A stretch of 64,000 nt of DNA from assembly GCA_018398585.1 (NCBI GenBank), contig JAGTTD010000001.1:27783438-27847437 (forward strand). The letters are read 5' to 3'. This DNA comes from Simmondsia chinensis. Lineage: Eukaryota; Streptophyta; Magnoliopsida; Caryophyllales; Simmondsiaceae. The notes under the pieces are model-generated. The model searched no databases, was not told where the DNA came from, and saw nothing but the letters and a program-made list of their open reading frames with translations. Position numbers and translations under genes: made by a program. Shown here one piece after another: positions 32,232 through 43,366 of the stretch; position 1 is the first letter of the stretch; the number at the start of each line of letters is the position of its first letter.

Positions 32232-32447
32232 AAAAGATATGTTTCTTTACTGAAAAATATATCAAGAAAATATGCCTCTTTATTAAAAGACATATTTTTT
32301 ATCAAGACATATGTCTTTTTTTTAATGGGGTTCTTTATTATTATTATTATTATTTTTTGGGAAAAGTAACTTTGTGATAAAATGACTTAGAGTTGTAGGA
32401 TTCTTCGAATTGAGAATTTTAGGGGGGTTTATGGGGAAAGGGGTTTT

Positions 32448-32448
<1 letters not shown>

Positions 32449-32484
<36 letters not shown>
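32449..32484 (+). repeat. (TAA)12 microsatellite
   Basis: Uninterrupted taa repeats. Confidence 0.95.
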
Positions 32485-32488
<4 letters not shown>

Positions 32489-32698
32489 GGCCTTTAGTTT
32501 TTATTTCATAATTAATAAAAGGAAAAAGAATCTATCATATAAATTTCGTTCCTTACAAAGTTATACAATTAAAATTAAATCTAAAAAGAAAACTCAAAAT
32601 TTGGAAACATGTAAATAATTAAAATAAAACAATTTATTAGTAAATAGGGAAAACGACTAAAATTCAGAAGGGTAAGAATAAAGACGGGTAAATGAGTC

Positions 32699-32986
32699 AC
32701 CCTTATTTGGCAATTAGATAAAAGAGTAAAGGTAAAGAGAGTTATAGTTAAAATAAGAATAAAAGTGTTCAAAAATTTTAAAAAACTACCATTACCCCCC
32801 CACCCAATTATGTGGTTAAAAAAATTGGGGGTAAAGAGGGGTAATGGGAGGTAAAGGGAGGTAAGAAATTACCCCCCATTACCTCCCTGTACATCTCGAA
32901 TAAATTTACCAAACAAGGGTAAAAAAATTACCTTGCTTTACCCTCACCTCCCTTTACCTCTCTTTCCCCGTTGCCAAACAGGGGGT
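32699..32986. mobile_element. Candidate MITE, 288 bp
   Basis: Inverted ends acccttatttggcaa (32699-32713) and, reversed, accccctgtttggcaa (32971-32986). The inside is rich in GGTAA and TTACC motifs (gggggtaaagaggggtaat, ttaccccccattacct), so the single strand can fold into a long imperfect hairpin. No coding capacity; no obvious target duplication. Confidence 0.55.
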
Positions 32987-33344
32987 AAGAAGGTGAATAA
33001 TTATAAGTTTACTTAAAAAAATTTCGAATATAATTAAGAAAATTGGAAGGAAAAAACAAAATTTAAAATATTATGCTAATTTTTTTTCCGCAAAATCCAA
33101 TATTTTTTTTTACAAGGTTATAGGATTTTTTTTGGAAACTTTTCACACCATGTGATATGCTAAAATTCAATATTTCTATTCTAAACTAGTAATTAAATTA
33201 AACACTTGAAATATTTATACACTATATTTGTAATATATTTAAATTATAGGGTTATTTACGCCAAAGATCCCTATATATTTCTCATTTGTCAATTTGGTCC
33301 CCATGCTTTTAATTGGTGTGAATTTAGTCCCATCATAATTTATA
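32987..33344. other. AT-rich spacer
   Basis: No gene or element seen, only A/T runs. Text around 33260-33340 (gccaaagatccctatat, aatttggtccccatgc) resembles a common plant intergenic repeat. Confidence 0.35.
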
Positions 33345-33376
33345 CTAGGTTTATCCCACTCGCTGCACGGGTTGCT
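33345..33376 (-). other. Possible Helitron 3' end
   Basis: On the minus strand the sequence is cccgtgcagcgagtggg (an imperfect GC hairpin), then ataaa, then CCTAG followed by T. A hairpin a few bases before CTRR at an A/T target is the Helitron 3' signature. The element would extend to the right. No TC-start or Rep/helicase motif was found, so this is a candidate only. Confidence 0.35.
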
Positions 33377-33971
33377 CCTTATGGCACTTGGTTTTTTATG
33401 GCATTTGCTTAAAAGCATGTTGTTGTTCTGTTTTATTATGATAAAAATTGTTTCGTGTACATAAATTGAACATAAACGAAAAGAAAAGTAAAAGCAAATG
33501 AAAGTGCTTTTGTAGGACTTTTCATTCTTTTACCAATTGTAATGCCAATGGTCCCTACAATGAGAAGAATGTTTGATTAACAATCTTTGTCAAATATTAT
33601 AAAATGAATATGCATTTTGTTGGAATTACCTTGTATTTTATTGGTTTGACTTGAAATCGTGTGCTGATGTTTATTCAATGAATGGTTGCTCATGTTGGCG
33701 TTGGTTGGCTATGTAGTTACATTCTTCTTCCCAACATACTTTTGTTATCAGCATAATAGTTGGGTTTCCATTGATGTTGGGAGGTCGAGGACTCTCAATG
33801 ACAAATATCCAGTTTGTTTCTACTAATTCTTTCAAGAACGTGGCAATCAAGTCATCTCCATGGACATGTGTGTTAATTAATATGTCAATTGTATGTCTTA
33901 GTATTGTGTATTTGGTGATCGAAGGAAGCAGTATACCTGTGATGAGACTTCGGAGAAGATAAATTAGGAGG

Positions 33972-35473
33972 GCTTTTGAACAAACAAAAGACATTCATAA
34001 AAAAAATAATGAGTCATATTTAAAAAATTTAATTTAATGTTATGAATGTAGTTAACGCTTAGTATTTTATGTTAATACACTTGGGTTTGCACACCGTAAT
34101 TTCTTACGCCTAGTGTTTGTTTTGGAAAGGGGCTGTGGGGCTATGAATTCAATGATGGAAGGTACCGTTTCTTGTTTCGCTCGGTTCTCCTATTGAATTG
34201 TATTTTGGCTCTAAACCTATCTTCGTGCTACGTTGTTCCAGTTGCATCTTGCGCTTGGACGCCTAATTGGTTTTCTACATTCGAGTCAAGGTTTACAGCC
34301 AAGTTATCCATTTCACCAGTCTTGTTTTTGTATTTTTCTTATGTTTACTATTAGTGTTGAATTTGTTGGTCACACATAGGTTTAGTACTTACTATTGCTC
34401 TTAAGTAGGTTTCCCTCCTAATATTTCTATTGGTGTGTAAGTAGTTCAGTTGGTATGGGTGTGCATATGTTATGCTGTATTATGCCTACAATCTTGATGC
34501 TCATTATGTAGTTACCAACTATTAACATTCAGTCATATGAAAAACTTGCAGAAATTGATATCAATAATGGGAAGAGTTGTACTGGGAACGACATGTTCTA
34601 TGATATTCTCCCGTCGTTGAATGTTATGTTTATGTATTCAATTATTGATTTGCTAGGTGACGACGTGAAGTTAAACGATTACATATTGGAGTTGCACGTG
34701 TGTTTCCATTTTCGGCCACATTCAATGCTCTATCTTGTCCCATCCTCGGTGTTGAATTTGTTGCAATATGTGGTTCCATGCTTGTTAGGTCTCCTACAAT
34801 GGTGTCCAAATATGCCCCAGGAACAAAGAAGAACAAATGGAAATGCTTTTGAACAAACATGCAAAGAACAATGAGTCATATTTGAAAGAGTAAATTTAAT
34901 GTCATAAATATATTTAACGCTTATTATTTTATGTTAATGTATTTGGGTATGCATACTGTAATTTCTTACACTTAGAGTTTGTTTTGGAAGGGGGTGTGGG
35001 GTTATGAATTGAATGCTGGAATATACTGTTTCTTGTTGCACTCGATTCTCCTATTGAAATTTTTTTTGCTCTAAACCTATTTTTATGTTGCGTTGTTTCA
35101 GTGGCATCTTGTGTTTGGACACTTGATTCGTTTTCTACATTCGAGTCGAGGTTTGCAGCCAAGTTATCCATTTCATCGCTTTTGCTACTGTATTTTTCTA
35201 ATGTTTACTATTAGTGTTAAATTTATTGTTTGCACATAGGTTCAGTACTTACCATTCCTCTTAAGTAGGTCTCCCTCCTAATATTTCTATTCATGTGGAA
35301 GCAGTTTAGTTGGTATAAGTGTGCAATATGTTATGTGCCTACAATTTTTATGCAAATTATTTAGTGACAAATTGTTAGTGTCCAATCATATGAAACACTT
35401 GCATAATTTGATATCAATAATGGGAAGAGTTATATTGGGAACGACATTTTCTATGATATTATCCCTTCGTTGG
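33972..35473. repeat. Direct duplication, period about 873 bp
   Basis: Unit 1 is about 33972-34620 and unit 2 about 34845-35473, similar throughout. Both run from gcttttgaacaaaca and tgagtcatattt to tgatatcaataatgggaag and the catttc/catgtt tctatgatatt end. Many substitutions and small indels separate them. Short frames inside (34593-34874, 34929-35171) do not match known families. Confidence 0.85.
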
Positions 35474-36133
35474 TCATTGTCCAAGCTTGGTGGCAGGACA
35501 TCCCAGCCGTTTGTAATGGGACATCTTCAATGTGTTCATTTTCATTATACGCCGATGGAACTAATTCTTAATCTGGAGTTCCTAGTAGGCTATCTCCCAC
35601 CTCGTGAGGTGCCAGTGAATGTGTATGGACATGGGTCAATTCTAGGTCAGGTGCTGGATACAGTGGGAAGTTATCCGGCATGTTATCTATTTCCCCTAAA
35701 ATATTTAAGACAGTGTTATTCTCGTAATGGTAAAAATTATACAAATATATTACATTGTTAGACATGTAAAGAATATTGGAAAGAGTGTCACCAATAATGA
35801 CTGGCTCTATTATATTCTCGAAAGGAGGGTCATTTTCTAGGGGGAAAGAGGGACCAAGTCGTATCCCCTAGTTCGTTGTTTGCTTGCTTCCCCTTCATGA
35901 GGCCCCACAGTAGATGGTTGTTGGACATGGGTCAATGCTGCATGGTGTCCGTCATTTGTGTTCATTCTTCTCAGGCTTTTTCTCCCATTCAACAATCTTG
36001 CCCTAGCCTTCGCTCGTAGTATTGCGATTCGGGCTTGCCTAGCTTGTTTTTGAAGGCTTTGACGTTCCAATGTAACTCTCGTGTTTGTGGAACCATTAGT
36101 CCTTGATACTAACCGCCTCCATCTCCTATGCAT
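35474..36133 (-). pseudogene. Decayed open frames of unknown origin
   Basis: Minus-strand frames at 35837-36133 (98 codons, very basic: 'QARQARIAILRAKARARLLN') and 35568-35765 look like remains of one coding region. Protein-like text continues to about 35470 past an in-frame stop. The basic Arg/Ala-rich stretch resembles the N-terminal region of some Helitron-encoded proteins, which would fit the possible Helitron end at 33345, but no Rep or helicase motif is present. The gene is not recognised. Confidence 0.25.
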
Positions 36134-37300
36134 TCGTGCTACCTTATATCGAAGTTGTTGCTGATTCGATGTTCTGTCATGTAAAAATTAAAAAATCCAA
36201 ATTGTCCATGAGAATTATATTAAAATTGAATGTGAAAATTATTTTGAAACTTATAGCAATTTGAAGGATGAACACTTCAGTCCTGTATGTTATGAGAATA
36301 GGTAATAAGTAATATGAGAAAGGATTCCCGTTTTTGTAAGGGAAAATGGAAAATGGGCTGCTTAGTACATTACAGTAATATTTGTTGATATATTACGGAA
36401 GCAGAACAATTGAAGTGTGTAAGATGAACACCGAAAGAATTCAGATCACCCTAAAGTTTGATATTTTAGTAGATTTAAAATGTAATCAAATGGGTCCCTT
36501 TTTTTTTTTTTTTTTTTTTTTGCATTTTTGCAGTGTAATGTAGATAGATTTAGTATTTAGAGTATTGCATTTACCTGTTGTCGTTCCATTGTTCTTCAGA
36601 TTTGTTGTAGTATGCGTACTTTATAGAGGGTAGTGCCTTCGAATGTCAATATGAGTTTATTGGGTATTGCAACGAACGTGGGTCATATTTGCACTTTGGG
36701 GCCAAGAATCACAAAGTATTAGCGAAAGGGGTGAAAACAGCCAATGTAGTTTCCACTGTTTAACATTATGTAATGTATGATTTACAGTAATTTCCATAAT
36801 AGAGGTTTATTAATAGTATTGAGAATCTAGCTGGAGTATCAAAAGGCATCAAATACTCGTAAACATTATAAAAATGAACTCATTTTGCACTTTGGAACAA
36901 TTGAAGGACCTTCTTTTTTCTCTATTAGGATTTATTATTATACTCTTTCTACCTTAATATGTATAGAGTATATTTTTATTCTTGTAAATATTATTTAGGC
37001 ATGGATGTGAACTATATTTTTTTTCTATTTTTCAATTTGAAGATTGTAATATTATTTTGACATCTATTCATCTATTTTGGGTTACCTTATATTTATGGAG
37101 AAGTTATTAAACTTTTATATATGTATAATATTTTTGTGATACTATGTATATATGTAGGTAATATTTTTTCATAAGTTGATAATGGTATAAAATTCAAAAA
37201 TATAATATTATTTAAATTCAGTATTACTTTCTAATGAATGTAGATAATGAATTTACAATTTTACTTTGTCGAACATTAAATGAATTTGAAATTCAAATGC
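36134..37300. other. AT-rich non-coding sequence
   Basis: No gene. A run of 23 T at about 36500-36522 and otherwise simple AT-rich sequence. Confidence 0.5.
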
Positions 37301-38231
37301 ATTGAAATAATCAAAACTGGATTTTTAATAATTAAAACATTATTGAAATAGTTTATAATTTCCATCAAAATTTATTCCCACTATTTCATCTTTTTATTAT
37401 TTAGATGTTCATTAAATTGACAATACCAAAAACATAAGTAATATTGGCCACACTAATAATGACAAAAGAAACTATTTGGCCTAGCTAAAATTGTCTAAAT
37501 ATGCAATACACTATACGCTATCATTTGTCACCATTACGTAACTTTTATTTTTAAATAGTGATAGTATACTTAGTAGTGAGGACAATTATACTGCCCAACA
37601 ATTTGAGCTCCTTGACAATTTATATGGAGTTTACATTATAATTTAGTTTTTTTTATGTCCTAGTTACTAATTTTTTTTCTGAAAATATTGACAGACCAAT
37701 ATATTATCTCATCATGTCCAATATTGGCAACATAAGGACTTATAATATAGTCAAACCTCTTGATCCCAAAAAAGTATTAATTTAAAAAAAATTTAAACTC
37801 AAACCTCTTACCAAAGTGTTGCTTTCTAAACATATTGAAATAATATTATACAAAGCAGAATTTTTAATATTTGAAAATATTATTCAAATATTTTATAATT
37901 TGCTCCAAAATTTATTCCCACTATTTCATCTTTTTATTATTTTGATGTTCATAAATTGGCAGTACCAAAAACATAAGTAACTTTCATTATATTGGCAACA
38001 TTGATAATGATAAAAGAAACTACTGAGCCTTGCTAAAATTGTCTAAATGTACAATACATTGTACGCTATCATTCATGACCATTACGTAACTTTTATTTTG
38101 AAATAGTGATAGTATACTTAATGGTGAGGACAATTATAGTACCCAACAATTATATGGAGTTTAAATTATTATTTTTAATCCTAAAATATTAAAGGACTAA
38201 TATATTATCAAGCCTCTTGATCCAAAAAAAA
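37301..38231. repeat. Tandem duplication, period about 532 bp
   Basis: Units about 37301-37770 and 37833-38231 share attgaaataat, tttattcccactatttcatc, caataccaaaaacataag, ccattacgtaacttttat and cctcttgatcc. Unit 2 has a deletion of about 75 bp near its end. Non-coding. Confidence 0.85.
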
Positions 38232-40819
38232 GGGAAAAAAGAGGTAAAACTCAAATTCTCTCTCAATTCAGTTTGAGCCGAGCGATTCTCTCTCTCTCTC
38301 TTTCTTTAATTCTCTTATCTAATCCTAATTCTCTCTCAATTCATCCTAATTCCTCCGATGTACCTCTAATCATATGAAATAAGGCATACTATGTTCCTAT
38401 GGTGACGATAAACTCGGAATTTGCAGCGAAAGTATGACATAGTTATTGATTCTTACCTTTGAGAAACTATTATTTGATGGTCTGTGGGTTGTGGACTGCT
38501 CACGGCCACCTAGTGTTGATGCTAATATTTTTCCATTTCATTCCATTCCATTGATAAACGATCTCTGTGATTTTGGATTTTTAGTTCCTTGGGATATATT
38601 TTCATTAACTTTGTGATTTTGGATTTTTGGTTCTTTGTGTTGTATTTTCATGACTCTTATAATTTTTTATGTTTGTTATTTTGATGTTGTAGTAAATCTA
38701 TATTAATCATCATTTTATGTCTTCAGTGTGGTTCAGTTATAGGTTTGCTTTTGAAATTCAAATTAATTATATATAAATTAATACAACAACAACAACAGTC
38801 CTAGTGCCACAATTATATATAAATTAATAATTTTCTATTTATATAAATTAAAATAAATTAATAATGGGTTTAGCACGTTGAATGCCAAACATTTCTAATG
38901 TATTAATTTTAGCTTTAATATATACATTATATAATCATCATGACCCGTATATGTATAGCTATAGCTCTAATGTATTATATATATGTATATAGATTATAGT
39001 ATATAAATATAGATAAATAGATTAGCTTTTCCAGAGCTAAAATAATTTTTGATTTTATAATTCTATACTCACAAAAGAAATATTATAAATTGTATCATAA
39101 TTTGTAAAATATTATTTTCATGGTTGTAGCTTCAATTGTAAACAAAAGAAATATTATAAAAATAAGTTGCACAAAAGGTCAAATATTTGAGCAACTCTAC
39201 GATATTTATTTCGTGTGCTTTTTGTTATTTGATTTAATTACCTTATTGCATTCTAAATATGCACCAATCTATCTCAGAGTAACTGAGTGATAAATTTTCT
39301 ATTTTTAAATTGTGTCATTGTTTTTATTCCTTTTTTTTTCCATTTGAAAAATTGAAAGCACAATATATGTAATTAACCTAATGCTTAAATGCAATAGTGA
39401 ATTTATTGTTGGAGAAGTCATGGCATAAAATGCTTAGAATTGAGGTTTGAAAGTATTTGAGAGATTTGAGGCCTTGTAATAATATATAACATAGATTGTG
39501 TCGATTTAGTTCTTTTCATCAAAATCATGTTATTGACGTATGTTTAATAGCACAATCACTTTTGATGCAAATAACCCACTACAAATCAACCCATTGACTC
39601 AATTAAACCAAAATCATGGTCAAACCATTACAAATTTCTGTAAGAAGTTAACATAAACTTTAATTTAAGCACCAAATTAACACAATATGAATAGTACATA
39701 GACTAAATTGACACAATTAAAAGTATAGTGACTGAATTGACGCAATAAATAAAGTACAAGTACTTTTGGTGTAAATAACCCTAAATTATATTAGCAATGG
39801 GGTTTGATATAATAACAATACAAGAGTGCTATCAGCATAATTGCATTAATAATATGCAATTAACTAAACTAATTGGATAATTTCAGAAAATAACAATTAT
39901 CAAAAATAATGATGTAATTGTGTAGTATAACTTAATATTAACTATAATATGCAATATTAATTTACTTAAAATATTTATAGTATCTTTGATTTCAAATATA
40001 AATTGTGACTTCATTTTTAAAATGTAAACTCTTTATGTGCATCGCACAGGGAGCAACTATTTAATTAACATACAAGTACAACTGATTGATAAATACTTTG
40101 ATTTATACTATTTAATACATTATATACACTGTAAGGATGCAACAAATGGATGCAATAAAAGGACTTGTGAACAAAATATTTAGAAATATTGTTCCAAGCA
40201 AAAATTATCAAAATCAAGGACCCATATTTGGTAAGCCTTCACCTATTCACAAACTCTAACCATACAAAGTTGCATAGTTCCAATGATATCAACCAGTTGT
40301 AGGTCAAATATTTCAGAATATATGGAAGCGTAAAGAATTTGGTATTTCAGGTCAAATTAGCTCGGCTTGAAGCTCGTTAAGCCTAGAATTTCAAGCTCAA
40401 GCTCAGATTCTTATAGGCTCGGTCTCGGGCTCATCTCATTCAAATTCATCCAAGTTGCCCAATTTGAGTTTGATAATTAGATTACTTGGCCTAAATTTTT
40501 AATAGCAAAGCTTTAATATCTATAACAAATAGTATGAACATAACTTACATCTATTATGTACTATGTCATAACAAAAATCAGTGTCAAGCTAACATCTTAC
40601 GTAGTTTGCAGTCGAACACATACACCATCCTGAAATCGTTGCCAAATATCAAACCAAATATTCAATATGCCCAAAATTACACATCATAGGCAAGTCAAAA
40701 TTCATTACAACTTCATTACACAATCAATCTCAAACCCTCATGTTTTGCAAAGTCTAAGATTCTTCTTTAAACTGTCTTACTCATCTCACAAAGTTGATAC
40801 CTGTATTATTTCATAAAAG
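38232..40819. other. Long AT-rich non-coding stretch
   Basis: About 2.6 kb with no recognisable gene. It includes CT repeats (38291-38303), AT-rich microsatellite-like sequence around 38980-39020, and a block at about 40360-40450 with repeated 'gctcg'/'gctcaag' words. A 'gtgcatcgcac' hairpin lies at about 40038-40048, similar to the one at 26138; with 33345 it might mark a decayed element, but ends cannot be fixed. Confidence 0.45.
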
Positions 40820-40836
40820 AATGTTTTGATCAATGT
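40820..40836. repeat. Target duplication of the LINE, left copy
   Basis: aatgttttgatcaatgt, identical to 41711-41727. Confidence 0.93.
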
Positions 40837-41710
40837 TTTTTTTTTTTTGATAATTGAAAATTCATTGATTAAAAAGGCAAATCAAGTCCTTTTAGTGATA
40901 CAGGACAAAGCCAAGAGATCTAAAAGAAACAAACCACAAAAACCCAGCCAACACGGCAACCCGACAAAAAGACCACCCAACACAACCGAGGAAAGGAAGA
41001 CACCACAAAAACAGAAAAAACCAACAAAGAAACCCAACAAAGGCACCAACGCGACTGCCCAGTAGACTACACGACCAACCAAAGAACAACACAAACACAG
41101 CACGAGCGAGGAGAAGAGAGCAAAGGCAGACACCCCACAGAAACAGCCAGCAAGAACTCACCACCACAGAAACGAAAAGCAAAACAACACACACCAGCAC
41201 CCACAACAAAAAGCAAGAAGAAACAGCACCACACCTGCGAACCGAACACCGGACGCCAAGAGCAAACAGGCCAACGGGAAACCAACGCCAAACAGTCCCC
41301 TAAAACCCCGGCCAAGCACGGCAAAGGACACCCAGAGAGCGACAGATGACAAAACACCCACAACTCCACCACTGAAAACAGGCAACAATCCATCCATCCA
41401 CGCACAAAATCAGGGACTAGAAGACACCAAAAGCACCCAAGAAGGCCCAAAACTCTGAACGCACCCACACCCAAGCTGCCAAGAACATTCTATATCTTAG
41501 TTTTTCCTTTGTCTTTTATCTTTTTGTTTCTTTTACCCACCCTTTTAAAACCCTTAGCATTTTTCAATAGCTTTTCTACCACCATGTCATGCATGTCATC
41601 CCATTGTAGCCCCAAAATGTTCGCCGTCTTACAAATCCTCGCAGCTTCCTTGTCTACTGCTCTTGTAGAGTCCTAATCAGATTCTGATTCAGTGAAATCG
41701 CCGTCTTACA
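40837..41710 (-). mobile_element. 5'-truncated LINE (L1-type), minus strand
   Basis: 874 bp bounded by a perfect 17-bp target duplication. A poly(T) at the left end is the poly(A) tail of a minus-strand retroposon. On the minus strand the first roughly 240 bp read 'ICKTANILGLQWDD' and 'KNAKGFKRVGKRNKK', resembling the region at the end of ORF1 of plant L1 elements. The remaining roughly 600 bp is a G/T-rich 3' part with no RT motif. So either the element is chimeric/internally deleted (ORF1 end joined to 3' UTR) or the reading is fortuitous. Long minus-strand open frames (41067-41474, 40892-41209) are Leu/Val/Cys/Phe-rich products of the skewed composition, not proteins. Confidence 0.82.
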
Positions 41711-41727
41711 AATGTTTTGATCAATGT
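41711..41727. repeat. Target duplication of the LINE, right copy
   Basis: Identical to 40820-40836. Confidence 0.93.
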
Positions 41728-41930
41728 ACATTACAATATATCATATATCATAATCTTGTAAGGAAAAGAAATGCAAGACCAATATGAACCATAACAAAGT
41801 AAAAAAACAAAGGCTTAAGGACTTGACAAATCGACTTCCTTCAATTGATCTTCTGCCTTGGCAACCTACAAAGACATTAGATAAATGCTAAATTTTCATT
41901 CATAAAATGGAATTAACATCCTAAAACATT

Positions 41931-43296
41931 AAGGCTCCGTTTGGAAAGCCGAAAAAATTGGGAAAGGAAAAAAAAATTTGAAGGAAATTGGTTTTCTCAT
42001 GTTTGGAATACAAGAAAAATATGAAGGAAAAAAATTGAAGGAAAAATTTCAAAACTTTACAATGAAGTTCGAGAAAAGTCATTTTGGTCTTGAAATTCAG
42101 AGGAAAATTGGAAAAAAAAAAATGTGTATGAACTCAATGTTCATTAGACTTGATTTGAGTTTTACATTTCATCAACATGATCTGCTTTGCTTGTCACAAT
42201 AGTTCTTGAATACATTAAGTATGTTTGATTTCATGTACTATTTTTCAATTAAATACATAATATGTAGAATATTAAAACTTCAGGCGGTACCTGAGTGTTA
42301 GAATAATCCTAGGATATTGAAATTTTCTTTATGTAACCTAAAAATTGGTTTTTTTTTTTTTTTAATTTATACTAGGTGTGACACTATTAGGATTCCGTTA
42401 GTTTATGCTGATGTGTAGTTAAGATAAAAGGCAAATATGTAAAAAATAAGAATTTTACATTTAGAATAATTTCAAAAATTTTTAAAATACTTAAATTTTT
42501 AAAAATAGTTTAACAATTTAACAAAATATTTTAAATATCCAATTTTTTTTTGTACATTTTCAAAAAAATCTTAAACATTTAAAAAATATTATATATTTAT
42601 ATTTATATATTAGTCATATTTTAAAATATTTTTTAAATTAAAATTTTAAAATAATTTTAAATATTTACAGATTTTTTTGGATATATTTATCTTTTCTAAT
42701 AATTAAATATTTTCAAAATTTAGAATTATTTTTTGTTTTAGTCAGATTATTTTTTTGGTTCCTTTCTTTGTCATATTAATATAATTTAATAGAACTCTAA
42801 CAGAGTTATGGGGAGGGTACCTGAAACAAGGTTACCAAAAGTTCAAGGTATCTAAAATACATTTAAAATATTAGGGTACCTAAAAAATATATTACGAAAC
42901 ATCCGAGCACGTGAATAAAATTTTCTCTAAAATTTTAAATCTTAAGGTAAATTATTGTATATATATGTATGTGGGTGATAAAAGATTAAACTCAGGGAAA
43001 CTAAATAATAAATCCCAAACAGAACATTATAACTCATCACAAAAGTTTATACGACCCAAACTACATAAAGAAAATATAGGTTAAACAATAGTTACTTTTT
43101 TTTTTTTTTCATCCAAGTTTCTTACAACCAAACAAAGGAAAACTTTAATCTCAAAAACTTAACCTTTTTTTTCTTGTTTTTTCCTGACTTCCAAACAAGG
43201 GGAAAAAAGTTATTTTTCCTTTTTTTTTCTTTTCTTTTAATTTTTTCCTCACATTTTTCTTTCCTCAATTTTTTTTAAATTCTAAACGAAGACTAA
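41931..43296. mobile_element. Candidate non-autonomous hAT-like element, about 1.37 kb
   Basis: Left end ggctccgtttggaaag followed by gaaaaaattgggaaagg; the right end reversed reads gtcttcgtttagaattt then aaaattgaggaaag. These form imperfect inverted repeats of about 35 bp with the 'CGTTTGG' style of hAT-type MITEs. The interior is AT-rich and non-coding; it may contain another insertion bounded by 'ggtacctgag' (42288) and 'gggtacctga' (42825). No clear target duplication. The hAT transposase pseudogene next to it could be the source family (inference). Confidence 0.45.
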
Positions 43297-43366
43297 TAAA
43301 CAAATACCTTCTTCGTTTTTTCACACGATATAGATGTTGAAGCCAATCTCCTCCAAAAAGCTATAT

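Noticed and set aside
40826..41474. Long overlapping open frames on both strands (Lys/Pro-rich + and Leu/Val/Cys-rich -)
   Set aside because: They come from the T-poor composition of the LINE 3' part; no domain motifs.
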